NCBI RefSeq assembly: GCF_032884065.1
Contig: NC_088868.1
Span: 34,622,890 to 34,686,889, forward strand
DNA: 64,000 nucleotides
Source of the DNA: Artemia franciscana
Lineage: Eukaryota > Arthropoda > Branchiopoda > Anostraca > Artemiidae
Direction of reading: 5' to 3'
The translations under genes were made by a program, and so were the position numbers. This document shows, piece by piece, positions 12,171-25,442 of this stretch. The notes under the pieces were generated by a model, which was not told where the DNA came from, made no database searches, and worked only from the letters and a program-made list of their open reading frames with translations. Each line of letters begins with the position of its first letter. Position 1 is the stretch's first letter.

Positions 12171-12280
12171 GTCATTGACAAATAGCTGTACAAACAAGGT
12201 TTTCTGGGGTGTCTGAAATATAAAAGAAATAATTTTCATACTAAAACTTTTATTTTCTAATAATTTCTGTGAAAGAAGGG
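11390..12280 (+). repeat. Family D repeat, copy 2
   Basis: Same order of blocks as 7660-8500: TTGCCAAGCTTTTACTG near 11744, GAGATGTCGTGGTGACCAAG near 11980, GCTGCAGGGTGTC...CAAAAGGCTTTATGTT near 12024-12062, and ATTGACAAATAGCTGTAC...AAGGTTTTCTGGGGT near 12173-12212. The poly-T tract at 12115-12167 sits where copy 1 has only a short T run. Confidence 0.55.
12115..12167. repeat. Homopolymer T(53)
   Basis: An uninterrupted run of 53 T inside family D copy 2. The lysine-rich ORF on the opposite strand is the homopolymer translated, not a gene. The run length is likely to be imprecise because sequencing slips on such tracts. Confidence 0.95.
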
Positions 12281-12944
12281 ATATAAAAATATTTTGAAAA
12301 ACTAATATATTGAAAAATAAATAAAATACGAAGATTTGGACTGAACCAATGGATAAAGCGTACTAAGATTATTTATATCTAAATATAGTAGAGGTACAAT
12401 TACAATCATTACAGTTTTAACATGTAGTCAGTTGGTAGCTGTGGTGTCAATTGAGGGAAGGGTAGACAGGGAGGTGTATTTTACCTCCATATTTCCCTCC
12501 TTTATTTTAGGACATTTTTTTGTTGTTTTCATTGAAAAATCATCGAAAAATGTTTTTTAGCGCTTTCTTTGCAAATAACTAGGAAACAGCCAAATTGTCC
12601 CACCGTGGATTTTGAAATAAAACTTGCCTCTAGTAGTTGAATCATTTTACTTGCATATTGATTACCCTTCAAAACATTTTACCTAAGAACTTTTTCTTTA
12701 AAGCAGACCCACGTCAAAAAACTGTTCCATCCTCAATAAATTTTGGAAAATAATTATTATTCACTCAATTTGCCCTTATATATGATTTTTTTTAACCACG
12801 AGGACCAAAAAGTCAAACTCCAGGTTAAAAAGCAGGGGCTTAATGAGGGGGAAGTTCTTTTTGTATTAAATTTTACTTTTGCTCTTTACTTTCATTTGTA
12901 TAAAATTGTTTTCATTTAATTAATGTTGCTCTTATTTGAGTAAG

Positions 12945-13190
12945 TATGACACGACTAGACCTGCAAGGTTCAAACCAACGGTGCTGATATCCATTTCGCA
13001 ACCCTTCAAGTAGGAAGTGCTATGGGAGGTTGGAAGCCAGCTATCTTGTACCTCCACACATCCTTCCAGATTACCTTCGCCAGGTTTCTCCAGGTGCCCA
13101 TTTAGAGCTGGGTCGACAAAGGATTCCCTACCCAGCGCACGAACCACCCAGCCATGAATATCTGTTCGTCTTATTTCCATATTATCAATA
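12945..13190 (-). repeat. Probable tRNA-derived SINE
   Basis: On the minus strand the head carries an A-box-like stretch (TGGCTGGGTGGTTCGTGCG, about 13153-13135), then a B-box-like TTGTCGACCCAGC about 20 bases later. The body follows, with AAACCTGGCGAAGGTAATCT and CACTTCCTACTTGAAGG. The layout (tRNA head, unrelated body) fits an arthropod SINE. Part of its 3' body is also visible at 7455-7510. The 82-aa ORF here is incidental. Confidence 0.5.
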
Positions 13191-13589
13191 GCTCATAATA
13201 CTATTGCAGTTGTATTTGCTTTTCGCAAAGGTTTTAAATTCGAAAGGTTGAACTGTAATCATTTTCATGCAAAGTTCGATAATATGGAAAAGGACGCTAT
13301 TTGACACCTCATGTACCCTCTTCCCCAAAACAGAATCCATCGTTCAACACCCTTATAGATGATTTGCAACTAAACCTCAATCTATAGCTGTAGGTTTCTC
13401 TCGTATAAACGGGTCTATAATAAGGGTTTATTTCTTAGAGACTGCATGTAGGCTATGCTTAGAAATGAATGTCTTACCTCCGAAAAGTGCGGCCCCTGAG
13501 ATCGAGAAGCTATAGAAAGTCCCTTTCAGTAGTTCTCAGTATTTTCACTTACTTTCTGTCCTGTTCGGGCTGAAAGCACTGTTTTACAA

Positions 13590-13770
13590 AATCCTAGAGT
13601 GTTTCCTGTGACCTGATCTCTTTTGTCACTTAAAAAGGGAACCAGATCTGTACATGTTCACAACTACTGGTTTGATACAATCATCCATTGGAATAAACAA
13701 ACAAACATCTATGACCATCCTTCTTCGGAAAACAAGAACTCTCTTCTTTTGTAGATAGTGGCTATACAGT
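13590..13770 (-). repeat. Degenerate family FB outer-module remnant
   Basis: Keeps the order CACTTAAAAAGGGAACCAGA (13627), TGGTTTGATACAATCATCCAT (13670) and ATAAACAAACAAACATC (13692), then CTTCTTCGGAAAAC. This parallels the FB outer module, where CACTTAAAAAGGGCAC is followed by a GATACGATCACCCCTGG block and a AAATAAACACGCATCC block. Confidence 0.45.
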
Positions 13771-16580
13771 TTTCATACATCTAGAATTTCATCCTGTAAG
13801 ACGGCATAGCTTTTCGAAGGGATTTAACCCTTTTTTTTCTAAAATTATGCGTAGTTTGAGATGTTAGTAGATCTTGCCGAGCAGCTTCAAAATGACAATA
13901 TTTTTTTTTACCGAAGTCCATAAGTAATGGATTTTATTATTCCATATATTGCACAGAAAACTTCATTTTACAGAATCTGGGCTTCTATTGACAAGGATGG
14001 CTTATATACTTTCACTTCATTACTACGAACTGTTTGCTTCAATTTCAAAAGGGTATTTGGTGCGGGGAAAATCTTTTTTTCCAGTGCCCCCCCCCCCCGC
14101 GGAAACAGGTAAGGAGGAAAAGGACATTTTTCTTCCCCCTTGAAAAAAATAAGCTATTAAAACACCTAAAACTGGAAATTGAAAAATATTCAAATTTGAA
14201 TATTGGTAAAACAAATATTCCGGTAGCACTTGCCCTTCATTTGGAATTTTCTGGTGGATTAGAAGACCCCTCCACCATTTGGTGCAGATAAGTATTTGAA
14301 TACAACCGCTTATGTTATTTGCAATTCTGGAATAAAGGGAGATTGAGACTGTAATCCCCTTCCACCTCATCCCTCCTTGTATATTTGCCTAAGCATAGTT
14401 AGTTTGTTTTTTAAGCTTTTGTAGATTATCTTTTTAAAGATATTTATCCTGGTTTTAGGTGTTTACCCCCTATTAATTACTCCCCCCAAAAATATCACCC
14501 CAAGGAAAAATACTCCCCGCGGAGAATGCCCTCCGATAAATCCTCCTCCCCGTGGAAAATAAGGCTTTCCAAATTTAAGAATTTTACTTGAGTTTTATTT
14601 TTTTAATTTCCGTGGGGGGGGGGGGGAGGAATTTTCGGTTGCCACTGACTCAAGTTTACCTATTTAAAACTCAAAAACAAACCGGTTTCTTCGTTAGTTT
14701 TTTTTAGCTTAGCGCGAGGAAAGACAAAGATAAGTGACAAAATACATGGTAATTATACAATTTGGGCTATATATTGGCACATAAGGGGGGTAAAGTGTTC
14801 GGACAGTTTGAAGTCAGAAAACAATTCCTTTTCCATTCTGGGGATGGTATTTTCTGGGGAGTATTTTTCGGGGGGGCGGGGGTAAATGCTGGCCACCATT
14901 TATCCTGTTTTTTCACGTGCATTACATAAGAAAGAAATCCCTTCAATGAACGGACACAATAAGATTTAAAATTTGCATCTAGACTTTTTCCACTTCAAAA
15001 AAAAAAAAAACAACAAAAAAACTACCTACTGATACTACCCGCCTAAGGACAGAATAGCTGTGCGTTTTTCTGCTCCACTCCAATCTATTCAAAGCTTCAT
15101 TATTTACAGTATAGTTTTCCAGGTCAAACGACTGCTTTATCTGAGTGGGACACCCTTATTTTCAGCCTGTCAGAACTTTTATAAAATAATAAAACAAACC
15201 ATTCAACACTGACAATTTTTCAGCTGGCGAAGTAGTGCCATAATGTTTACTGGCATATATGCTCGGAATCAAGCGACATGCGTCTGACAGAGTGAGTGTG
15301 GTAAACAACCTAATTTTTTTTTAAAAACCTCAAATTTCTTAAAAAGCAGAGGACCGCAAGTTTTAAAAAGCTTCAAAATGTAAAAATTTTAATATTGAAG
15401 CATGACTTAAATTGCCGTAGACAATTCTAAAATCTAATTCGATTTATTTAAAGTATCTAGCTTCAAGGACACTAAAACACACGAGGAGCGCAAAAACTAG
15501 TATGATAAGCAAACACTTTTGAAGAATCATCTTTTCTCTTTTTTTCTCGTTCTCTTTTCCTTTTTTTCTTTTATGAAGAATCATCCTTTTTCAATCTTTA
15601 CTCTCCCTTGTAAACTTATATATAGACTTATCCCCCTCCCTTTACATGGTAAAAGATCTTAAAAACCCCCTTTGATGTTTTTCAGAGGGGAACGTGGATT
15701 CTCAAAATACATCTGAAGGTTCCCGTCTTATAGTTTTTGTTCAAAGGATAGTAAAAATGCTTAGAGGGAAACACAAATTTTTTCCCTAAATGACACTTCA
15801 TAAATCTTCATCTTCTTGACGAAAGTGTTATATAGTATTGCTCCCACCCCATCCTGAAATACTTACAGATGCCCTTTGGCGGTTGGTTTGAAAGAAGATA
15901 CGAAGCTTTGATAACCAGATATACATTTGCAGATTATAAAACTGATCTTAAGGTAAGTACTAAAATAATTCATTACAGCACATTGCTACTGCCATGATGC
16001 ATTACGGTTGGAAACAGATCCGCCCAAAAGAATCAAAAATCCGTATTATACGTGTATGCACTTAACGCCCATTTTAAATTTGGGTATGAACACAGCTTTG
16101 GGGTTCTACATGGGTAGTCTTTGATTAGTGTAAGGCGCCTACTTATCCATAAACACCCATCGCACTAATTCGATTGTTGATTAATTACAGAGCTTTGCGT
16201 TGTGGTGCTACTTGGATGTATGTAATTGTTAAAGCGGCAAAAAATAATTGAAATTTAGAATGACTTGATGGATTTAACACTTCCGACCTAATTTTAAAGG
16301 GTCTTATATTCGGAGGTTATACGGCGTTAAACTAAGTTGCAAACAATTTGTAATGGACAGGTAGCACCTTGTTATGAATAAAATAAGTGTCAAAGGGAAG
16401 CTTGCGAATTATAGGTATAATTGCTTTCTTTAGATTCTGCAACAGTGCCTAGCAAGTGCTAAGTTTACGAACGATTTTTTTTTCATATACCACTTTCACA
16501 ATTTTGTATTGCTACTCCCTTTTTGCTCTTAAGCTACTGTTTACCAGCTTCAAAAAAAAAAAAAAAAAAATCCTGTTAGT
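13771..16580. other. Unassigned sequence with C/G homopolymer stretches
   Basis: No exon or repeat family is confidently recognised. C-rich and G-rich runs occur at 14085-14100, 14460-14560, 14613-14628 and 14860-14884. The text around 14480-14530 (ATCACCCC..ACTCCCCGCGGAG) and around 14840-14885 (TTCTGGGGAGTATTTTTCGGG) is loosely complementary. Two ORF pairs at 13927-14370 overlap on opposite strands and appear spurious. Confidence 0.4.
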
Positions 16581-18867
16581 CAAACAGTTCCTGGTAACAA
16601 ACTGTAGTAAGGAGCGACCCGGCTCAATAGTAACCGAAATTCTAAAAAAACAGAATTTTGATACCAATAGTTGCATCAAAAGAATCAAATTTTAAGGCTG
16701 ATTTTAAATATATAACTTTCATCAAGTTTAGTCTTACCCATCAAAAGTTACGAGCCTGGGCAAAATTACCTTATTTTAGAAAATAGAGGTAAACACCCCC
16801 TAAAAGTCACAGAATCTTAGCGACAATTACACCATTCAGATTCAGCGTATCCAACAACCCTATTGGATATGGGTATATTGGAGGAATTTATGATGAGGGA
16901 AGAGAATTTCCTTGAAGGGGGTGCAGGATTTTCTTAGTATTATTTAAAAAAAAAACAATGAGAAAATAAATAAATAAAAATTTTTTTCAAGTGGAAGTTA
17001 GGAAGAGCATTAAAACTTAAAATGAACAGAAAATATTATGCATATAAGGGGGTTCGTCTCCTTCAAAATACCATGCTCTTTGTTTCAACGTATGTTTAGG
17101 AATTTCAACTTTTATTCTACGGCCTTTGTGAATCAGTGGTCATTCTTATAGAATTTGGATGAAATTCAATTCTTAGTGAAAAGAGCGAGGTAATGACGAG
17201 GGGGCGAACCCTCTCATATACGAAATAAAATTATACAAATATAGAAGTTCGTTACGTTAGTTAATTCGTAAGTTACGTATATTTATTACTAATAAAAACG
17301 TTCGTGAAAACAATAAAAAGTTCTGGTTGTATTTTTAAGTAGCAAAAAATCGGAGGACAACTAGGCCTCCTCTCCCACCTTTTTTTTCAAAATTGTCCGA
17401 TCAAAACTATGAGCGAGCCATTTATCCAAAAAAAAAAAAAAAAAAAAATGCGAATTTCGTTTAAAATATTTATGTGAGGTGAGCCAAAATTAAAAAAAAA
17501 TGTATTAACTCAACAACGTCCAGAAATTAAATAAAAAACAAGTTTCTTTTAACTGCAAGTAAGGAGCGACATTAAAACTTAAAACGAACGTAAATTATTC
17601 CGTATCTAAAAGGGGTTGTCCCCTCCTCAACACCTTGCTCTTTACGCTAAAGTTTTTTTTTATTGTTTTAAAAAGTAGAGTTTTGAGAAAGAGAAAGTTT
17701 TTTTTAGCACTTGAAAAAAAAGTGTCTTATTCCGATCGAACAGCCCTCGTTTTTCAAGAGTCTTTCTTAAGAAATTAGGAGAAACAGTCAAAATTTAGCG
17801 CAAGGAGCAAGGTATTGATGAGGGAGGCAAGCCCTTTATTTTCAAAATCATTTCTGTATGTTCTGAATTTTAATGTTGCTCCTTACTTTCAGTTGAAAAA
17901 AGTTAAATCGGCTTAAAATTAAAACTGGTAAATTTGGCTCCCCCTTCACAAGAAATCTTCTCCCTTCACAGAAAACTCCTCCATGGAAGTAAAATATCCA
18001 CCCCCCCCCCGCGTAAAATTCCCCCTAAACAATTCTGCCCTCGCTAAAAATTTAAATTCCTTCCTCTTAAACTCTTCTGGATGATTCTCCCTTAAAGACT
18101 TCTCCTTAACTTTTCATTTAAAAAAAGCTTTAATTTCTAGCTCCCCTATTGAGAATTTCTCCTTCGGGAGATTCCCTCATGGAAAAATCATTCCGTGAGA
18201 AATTCTCCCACTGAAAAATCCCTAGCAGATATCCACCCTGAAAAAGTCCGTATACTTCCCAATGACGAATACTATACGTAAAAAATGAGCAAATTTTATA
18301 ACTTGCAGATCTTTTCTCCGGGACTGTGGGTATGTTACCTGGAATGCATAGTTATTGAGTTTTCCGATCATGTTGAACAAAATAACTATCGTAAAATTTT
18401 GATGGAGCGACACTCGGGAAAAAAGGGAGCGGGAGGGGAGCTACCTCCCCTCCAATCTTTTTGTTATTTAAAAAGGGCACTAGAACTCTTAGTTTCAGTT
18501 CGAGAAAAAAAAAATAAACACGGATCGGCATATCTTTCTTCTGGCAAAAAATACAAATTTGAACATTTTTGCTTTGGGGAGCTTGAAACCTCTGAAGTCA
18601 GATTATCTTATACGCTGAATCTGATTGTGCCATCTTCTTAAGATTCTTTGACTTTTTAGGATGTTCCCTCCCTTTTCCTAAAATAAGGCTATACTTCTCA
18701 GGCTTGTAGCTTTATATCAGTAACACTAAACTTAATAATCATATACATTTGGAATCAGCATAAAAATTCTTTTGGTATATCTATGGACATTAAAATTGTT
18801 TTAGTGATGCGGTGAATATTGAGCCTAGTCGCTAATTACTCACAGTGTTTTACCCCGAACTGATTGA
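16581..18867 (+). mobile_element. Family FB fold-back element with hairpin termini at both ends
   Basis: The left end has CAAACAGTTCCTGGTAACAA then ACTGTAGTAAGGAGCGACCC (16581-16620). The right end is an inverted, diverged counterpart (GCGACTAGGCTCAATATT and CAATCAGTTCGGGGTAAAAC read on the minus strand near 18867-18820). Between them are a shortened outer module (to about 16980), a middle module (about 16985-17540), a palindrome region (about 17545-17905) and a full outer module in inverted orientation (about 17905-18867). Module edges all resemble AACTGAAAGTAAGGAGCGAC. There is no ORF, so any transposition would need proteins from elsewhere. No target-site duplication was convincing. This copy best shows that the family is a large inverted-repeat element. 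Confidence 0.75.
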
Positions 18868-19859
18868 TTTCATTTTCAAGGAATACATGACACGCATAGA
18901 TGATTCAGCAACTAATAACCGAAACTGGAAATCAGCGGAAATCAGCGTTCTACACTGAAAGCTAATATGTCATATTGAAAAGATTTTACTCAATAAAATA
19001 TTTTACTAAAGTAGCTATTTTGTAATCTTCCCCCAAAAGTAGTCCTTGCGCTATTCCCCTTTCTTTAACAAAAGTCTCGCCAAGGAAGAAAATATTTGGT
19101 GTCAGAATAGAACAAAAGTGTCATTAAAAATGAACAAATCAATAGCTTTGTTTATGGATATTTCCTTGCTAATGAAATAGCCGAATTTAACTTATCATAT
19201 TAGCCTTTTAAAACGGTGCTGCCTTCTACTGAGCCGTGATCTAATCCTACAGATTTAAGGTTTACTTAAACGCTTAAACTGTTTCACTTTAACAGTCAAA
19301 TTTTGGTGCTTATTTTTAGTAATTTAAACTGTTTCTTCTTTTACATTATATTAGATTATGTTATTTTTTTTAATGATTATTTGCATTACTTTTCACGTTA
19401 TATTATTTTACATTATATTATTTATAATTCATTATACATATTATATTACATTATTACATTTTTCTTCATTATTTGATCAGGTTAAACGCCTTGTCAGTAC
19501 TTGAGACTACCGTTAAGATTCCTCCAGAAAATAGTTAATAAATTTTCCCCAGATTTTTTAAGTGTCAAAACTTCAATACCTTACTTGACCACTGGCATTA
19601 CCCTGGCTTCCACAATTCTAATCTTAGTGCGCAGACTCCTCTTCCTATTCTTTCAAACCCTTTTAACTAGTAGAAAACACCTTATGGCCTGGTTATTCTT
19701 CTTTTTGCTTCACTGCAGCCACTATCTTGGCTAATGATACTACTCAAGCAAGTGAAGCTATCTTCTTGATTAATTTATCGTAACCAAAAATTATCTTTTC
19801 GCTGTCACTTATTCCCAGATTAAGCAACTTTATTAAATTGTTTGTTCTTCTTTTTTGTG
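18868..19859. repeat. Unassigned AT-rich sequence with degenerate ACATTATATT array
   Basis: Mostly unassigned. At about 19340-19465 words such as ACATTATATTA and TTATATTATTTTACATT repeat irregularly, an old low-complexity array. The 77-aa ORF at 19501-19734 has no recognisable features. Confidence 0.45.
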
Positions 19860-20150
19860 TGTTTTGTTTTTGTGTCCCTGTGTTTGGGATGGCCTCCCAT
19901 GCCCCTCCCGCCCGATGTTTAGTTTTTTACTTATCCTTGTTACTTCTTTTTTGTGTTTTTTTCTATTTTGTTTGTATTTTGCCGTGTTAAATTTTGGAAT
20001 TATTAGTATGATGAGATGTTGATGTTTTTTCTATGTCTTTTTACTGTCCCAGCATTACGAGCTCTGCTCTCTGTTGGGACATGATATTGTTTTCGTATTT
20101 TTTTAAAGTTGAAGAAAGAAAAAGTTGAAGTTGAATTAGTCTGCAAAGAA
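19860..20150 (+). repeat. LINE-like 3' end fragment (same family as 45847-46244)
   Basis: GAATTATTAGTATGATGAGA near 19998 and GCTCTGCTCTCTGTTGGGAC near 20061 match, in the opposite orientation, the nested insert at 45847-46244. It ends in a short-repeat tail built from GAAGAAAGAAAAAGTTGAAG (about 20111-20135). No ORF remains, so this is a 5'-truncated 3' UTR copy. Confidence 0.65.
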
Positions 20151-23040
20151 AATTAAAACATTTATAAACATGAAGCGTTTTAGTTTCTTATTGGTCTAGT
20201 AAAAGGGTTAATTTTGTTTGAACTTTTCAGTAGATTTCTGAGGAAATTGCTCAGAAAATTCTAATACAAATTTTCAACAAAATACAGTTCAAGATCCTGC
20301 GCAGATGAAGAAACACGTTTTTCGATTATTGTCAGTCAGAGAGTGTGTTAATCGATAACGGCTATGAATTACGATCTTTTGTATCTGTTATACTATTAAT
20401 TAACAAAAGGACATTTTTCTGATATGAGTAAAGAGCAGAATTGAAAATTAAAACGAACAAATAACATTCCTTCGCATTTTATTCGACACATATTTTTACA
20501 GAGCAAGCTCAAATAAACGGACCCATGATATTTGCCTATTCTTGTTGAATTTTTAAGAGCTAGCGCTTTTTTGAAAACACAAAACCCACTCAAAAAGAGA
20601 ATGCTTCTTAGAAGCAGATATATCATTAACTAGCCTGCAGAAAATATAGCTCTAATTTATAAGGCTCTCAATAATCTTTCATTAGCCATGATATTGATAA
20701 TTTCTATATGCAACATAAATTCTCTTAAAAACTTCGCTTAAAACTAATTCTCTTAAAGATAAATTTTAAAATAAATTCTTTTAAAAACTAAGCAAGCCCT
20801 ATGCTGTTACAATAACGTGCTTCAATGATATTTACTATATTAATTAGTCATTATATGAAGAAACAGCAGATGGTAGGGGGATTTTGTCTGAAGAGAAATT
20901 TGTTGGAGTCGTTAATCTTGATAGTTTGAATAATCAGATTGATCTACAGCTTAATTTATACAACGTTTTTATTTCGGAAGCTTTGTCCTTGAAATTCCTT
21001 TTTTTTATTTTTTTTTACAATTTGCTTTTAATTTTGTAGTTGATCGTTAGTGTCCTTGCTCGTAAACACAAAAAACAGTAACTATTTCTCATATGACGCG
21101 TGTGTGGCATTATTCATATATGTCGCGTCAAGTCTATTTTTCTTTACGCATTTTATCAGCAAAAAAGGTTCTAACAAAATTGGCCAATTCGTCATTTGGC
21201 CAGCATGCTTCAATTAGGGATTGTCACCTACCCAGTCATTTTTCTACGTTTAATCTGTCTATGGAATCTGTACTGTAGAACCTCATAAAGTTCAGCTACC
21301 ATTTGCTTCGGATCAGAAGCAGTTAGTTCCTGTTGCGATAACCATAGGTGGCAGTCTTCCCCTGCACTGTTGGGGTTATTCCATGCCTTAAATGAATGGG
21401 TTTATATGGTTTAACAATAAAGAATCAAAAGTTGACAACTGTCATCCTGAATTTCGATATTATCAGATGGTATACCGTGTTTGGTAGTCTCATGAATATG
21501 TTGTATACAATGAAAACCCACACACATTGACACGTTTTCCTAAAGTGTTTTTGTTATGTGCAAAATACAACACGGTTTAATTTGTCTTTTACTCGTTTAT
21601 GAAGTACCAAGGGACACATTCTTGGAGCCAGAAAATCGTCTACACTATACAGGACCCCTCCAGTGATTCATCAAAAGGATCCCCCCTTTCAGAAAAATAA
21701 ATAATAATTAGAGTACAAAACCCTGTGATTTTAACCACCTCATCCGCCCCCTAACACTTGGAGAAAATCATGTGATCTTACAGGAGGGGTTGAACTTCTG
21801 TGGATCTATGATGGGAGTATGCCCTTCCTCTACCTAAAACTAAAATGTCATAGGGGGTTTCTAAATGAAGCTCCTTTGAAATAGGTAACAATAAGACTCA
21901 CCTCTAGTAATGATCCAGACGCATATTTCTCATTTTTTCAGGAGGGGTGGGACAATGATGGAAAACAATATCTTTGATTATTTGTGTTAACAATGTCCAG
22001 GGATTCGCGTAAGGGTCAAGATTTTTTGGGGGAGACTCCAATCCTCCCTACTAAGTGATTCCATAGCTTGATATCGTCTTTCATAAAACTTAGAGCGTAT
22101 CTCAGGAAGTAGTATCATTCTCACTGAACTATATAATAATGCGTTTTACTTCGTTGTATTCAGGCCATATTTGAAGATGAGCCCTCATTTTAAGGGAAGT
22201 CCGTGCTCTTTCCAAGGTTTGTAAAAACTGTAAAATGAATTTTGAAAATTATAAATTTAAGATGAAATAGTACAATTCAGTCCATCACCAGGTAACTCCA
22301 AAATGAAGATCCTGTCATTATACATTTTTTTTCGTGCCTAGGTAAAAAAAAACGACAAAAGAACAAAAGCATATCAAGCAAAGATGAAGGTGAAGTTCAA
22401 ATTTGAGGCAGTTAATAATTCTAAGAACCGTCGAATGATATTTGAAACAAATGAAACACAACCTAAAACCGAAATCTTTATTGGTGTGTGAATTTACTAA
22501 ATATTCATGATAGTTAATTCGTTTATTAGTTAAAATGGTTTTAAGTCATAACTGGTTTTCATTGTAATTGTAAATTGTAATTGGTAAATTGTTTAAACCG
22601 TGTAAAAAATTACCAATTTGATGATAATATGAGAATAAGAAATACATTTGACAGCGTTCACAATACCTCAAAATGTGAAATTTTCCTAAACAGATCTTGG
22701 GTTTAAATAATAATTCATGCATGAAATAAGAATATGAAGAACCTGAATTTTGAAAAGGAAAACTTTAAATGCAAGCTACTTAATATTTTGACGTCTTGGA
22801 AACAATATTTAATTGCAACTGACGTGATTACTGTTAGAATTGGAATAAATGAATTTATTCAGTCCCTTCGCGCTCTTTGTAGCTTGTTACCAGAATGAAA
22901 AAGTATTTTTTCACGTGCATAGCTGTCGGTTGGACGCCTTTCATTCAATGTTTGAGTCAAAATATCAGACTCAAATTGACTCAAAAAAAAAAAAAAAAAA
23001 AAAAAGAATCAAATCCAGAAAACTATCTGCTTAGCTGTTT
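20151..23040. other. Unassigned sequence
   Basis: No recognisable gene. A weak FB-like stretch is visible near 20425-20480 (GAGTAAAGAGCAGAATTG then AAAATTAAAACGAAC). An A(20+) tract lies at 22983-23005. The remaining ORFs are short and lack recognisable motifs. Confidence 0.4.
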
Positions 23041-23044
23041 TCAA

Positions 23045-23750
23045 TTTTGTTTTTCAAAAATTTTGCTGTTTTGTTTTTTCGTTGCTACATTGAACAATGA
23101 AAATAAATAAGCAAAATTTGTCTGTTCAAATTGGCAACATTTTTAGTCGGCATTTGGGGTAAATTGCCCCCCCCCCACCTTTTTTTAGGTATTTTAAAGT
23201 GTCATTCTTGGTATTTCTAATTGATTTTTTAACGACAAATTTAAAATACCAGGGACAGGGTCTATCCAGATTTTTTTTGGAGGGGAGGGAGGGGTAAAAA
23301 ATTGTTCATATTCATTTTTGTTACGTTTAAATGAGTCGGGCAAACATTTCGGGTAGGGGATTTTCAAACCCCCTACCCCCTCCCCCTGGATACGGCCTTG
23401 ACCGGTGACATCAAAATATACACAGGTTTGCCCCATAGATCGACATTGGGTTTACTCATACCTGAAAACCCCAGTTATCTAAGATTTTTTTTTTTTTTTT
23501 CAAAATTAAGAGGTTTTTAGGCCATACTGCATTTTTGTGAGCGTTGCTACGCTGAACCATGAAATTAATAAAGAAAAAAACTTATCAGTTCAAATTGGCA
23601 ATTCTTTTTGTCTGCTTTTGGCGTCAATCCTCCCTCTTCCTTGACTTGAACATTTTATTTTAACCTATTTTCATTATAAAGTGCCATTCTCGGTATTTTT
23701 ACTGATTTGTTAAAACAACAAATTTGCGTCCCACTTTATACTCTGAGACA
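23045..23750 (+). repeat. Diverged tandem duplication, period about 462 bp
   Basis: CGTTGCTAC at 23080 and 23542 starts two parallel stretches. Each goes on to TTCAAATTGGCAA (23128 and 23589), then a C-rich block, then AGTG(T/C)CATTCT(T/C)GGTATTT. The first copy is followed by a family C segment (23253-23402) that is missing at the same place in the second. Confidence 0.6.
23253..23402 (+). repeat. Family C repeat, copy 1
   Basis: Contains TTCATATTCATTTTTGTTACG, GAGTCGGGCAAACATTTCG, then CCCCCTGGATACGGCCTTGA. The same order is seen at 47990-48190 (ATTCATTTTGTTACGTC, GAGTCGAAACAATATTTCG, then CCCCCTGATTTGGCCTTGA). The flanks carry G- and C-runs. No coding potential. Confidence 0.6.
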
Positions 23751-23989
23751 TACATCTTGACCTCTCCCCCAAAACTCCATAATTTGAATCATCTGCCCAC
23801 CTAGCTTAAGAAAATTTTTTTTTTTTGGGAGTAAGCTCATTGAAAAATGCCTTTTCCTGTTTCTTCATTGTTAAAACCAACAAAGTGCCCCCATCCTCAT
23901 CGATTTTGAAAGATACATTTAACCCCTCCCCCCTCATATTTTCGTGAATTTACACCAACAATTCAAAGGAAAGTTGCATTTTAATAATC

Positions 23990-25203
23990 TTTTTGGTGCC
24001 TTACCTTCTGCTGATTCTTCATCCACTGTTCTTTTTTTCAGATTAGTACCTGCAATCACCAAAAACTGCATTGCTATATATGGAAGTCTTTTTGATTATG
24101 AGTAGAGTATCCGTTTTTTCCTAATGTTTTAAAATATATGTGTAAATTTTCATTAAACTCATCAAATAATCATATTTTATTTTTGCCGTCCTCTTTGTTT
24201 TAAGGATGAAATCGTTTTTATGTTATTTAATTGTCTGTAGTTAACTTCAGTAAAGTATTTTTGGCAAATTTATGTTTCCTTTTGCTTTATCAAAGCCCGT
24301 GTCATATTTTAATCTTATAAGTTTGAAAATTAAAAATAATCCCTTAATCGGCAGGTTGGAATTTGCGACGCTGAAGCTGCAACGCTGACTCTCAGTTCCC
24401 CAACAATTAAGCAAGTTAATTAAACACTAATTGGTTAACGCGATATTCGTATTCAACCTCATACATATTAACTAATTAATTTTCTAATATTCAGTAAGCT
24501 TAAATTAGCATTTTTTTTTAAAGTCACAGGTTGGTATATTAGTTAGTGCCAATTACAATTTGTCTCGGTGTACAAGCGGGACGTTCAAAACCCTTTCGGG
24601 TTTTGAGCAAAATGGAACATACATTACACTTGTCATAACTCTCTTTTATCTTGCATAAGTTATGATATTAGATTATTGGGATGGCATTATTGCGTATCAA
24701 ATACGGCTCTATTCTTTTCCCTCGTTTCCCATAGATTAAATAGTAATAACCTTGTTCGGGGCGTTGACTGCATTTTGCTGTTAATGTCCGTGAAGTATTG
24801 GCTAATGAAAGCAGTCACCTCAAATTGCTACTGCTGCAACAATCTATATTTCAGGTCAGTTGACCTGACCCCCCCCCCCATCTTTTTTCGAAAGTACTTA
24901 AAGTGATCTTGTCTATTTCGGAGCTATTACTGAAAATTGGAACAAATCACACTCCACTTGCAAAAAATTCAAGCGTCTGAAAGAAATTCCAAAATATTAA
25001 ACAAAGATAGCAACATATATGGCACAGAGCGAGGTATATTTTTCGAGAAGGGTAGGGGGTAATAATAACGAAAACAGGGGTTCTGATAATAAAGAAAATA
25101 TTTGATAATTAGAATAAAAGTGCCTAGAAATGCAAAAAAATACCTGATTTCGGAACGAGACGGGTCTCGAGCCCTCCCACAAGTACATTCCTGCAATATA
25201 TAT

Positions 25204-25238
<35 letters not shown>

Positions 25239-25340
25239 CCAGTGCAACAACACAAACACAGAAAAAACCCACATCATAAAACCAAATATAAAAAATATAT
25301 GACTATATAACCATAAAAAATAATTATTAATTAAAAAAAA
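23990..25340. other. Unassigned AT-rich sequence
   Basis: Nothing assignable. A poly-A tract of about 28 bases lies at 25207-25235 and a C(9) run near 24870. Short ORFs over the poly-A (Lys or Phe rich) are artefacts of the homopolymer. Confidence 0.4.
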
Positions 25341-25341
25341 A

Positions 25342-25366
25342 GAAGGAAGATTGTTTTCCAACTTTA

Positions 25367-25442
<76 letters not shown>

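Noticed and set aside
14023..14370. 115-codon minus-strand ORF overlapping plus-strand ORFs
   Set aside because: Open on both strands across a C-run, Gly- and Pro-rich only at the homopolymer; no protein signature.
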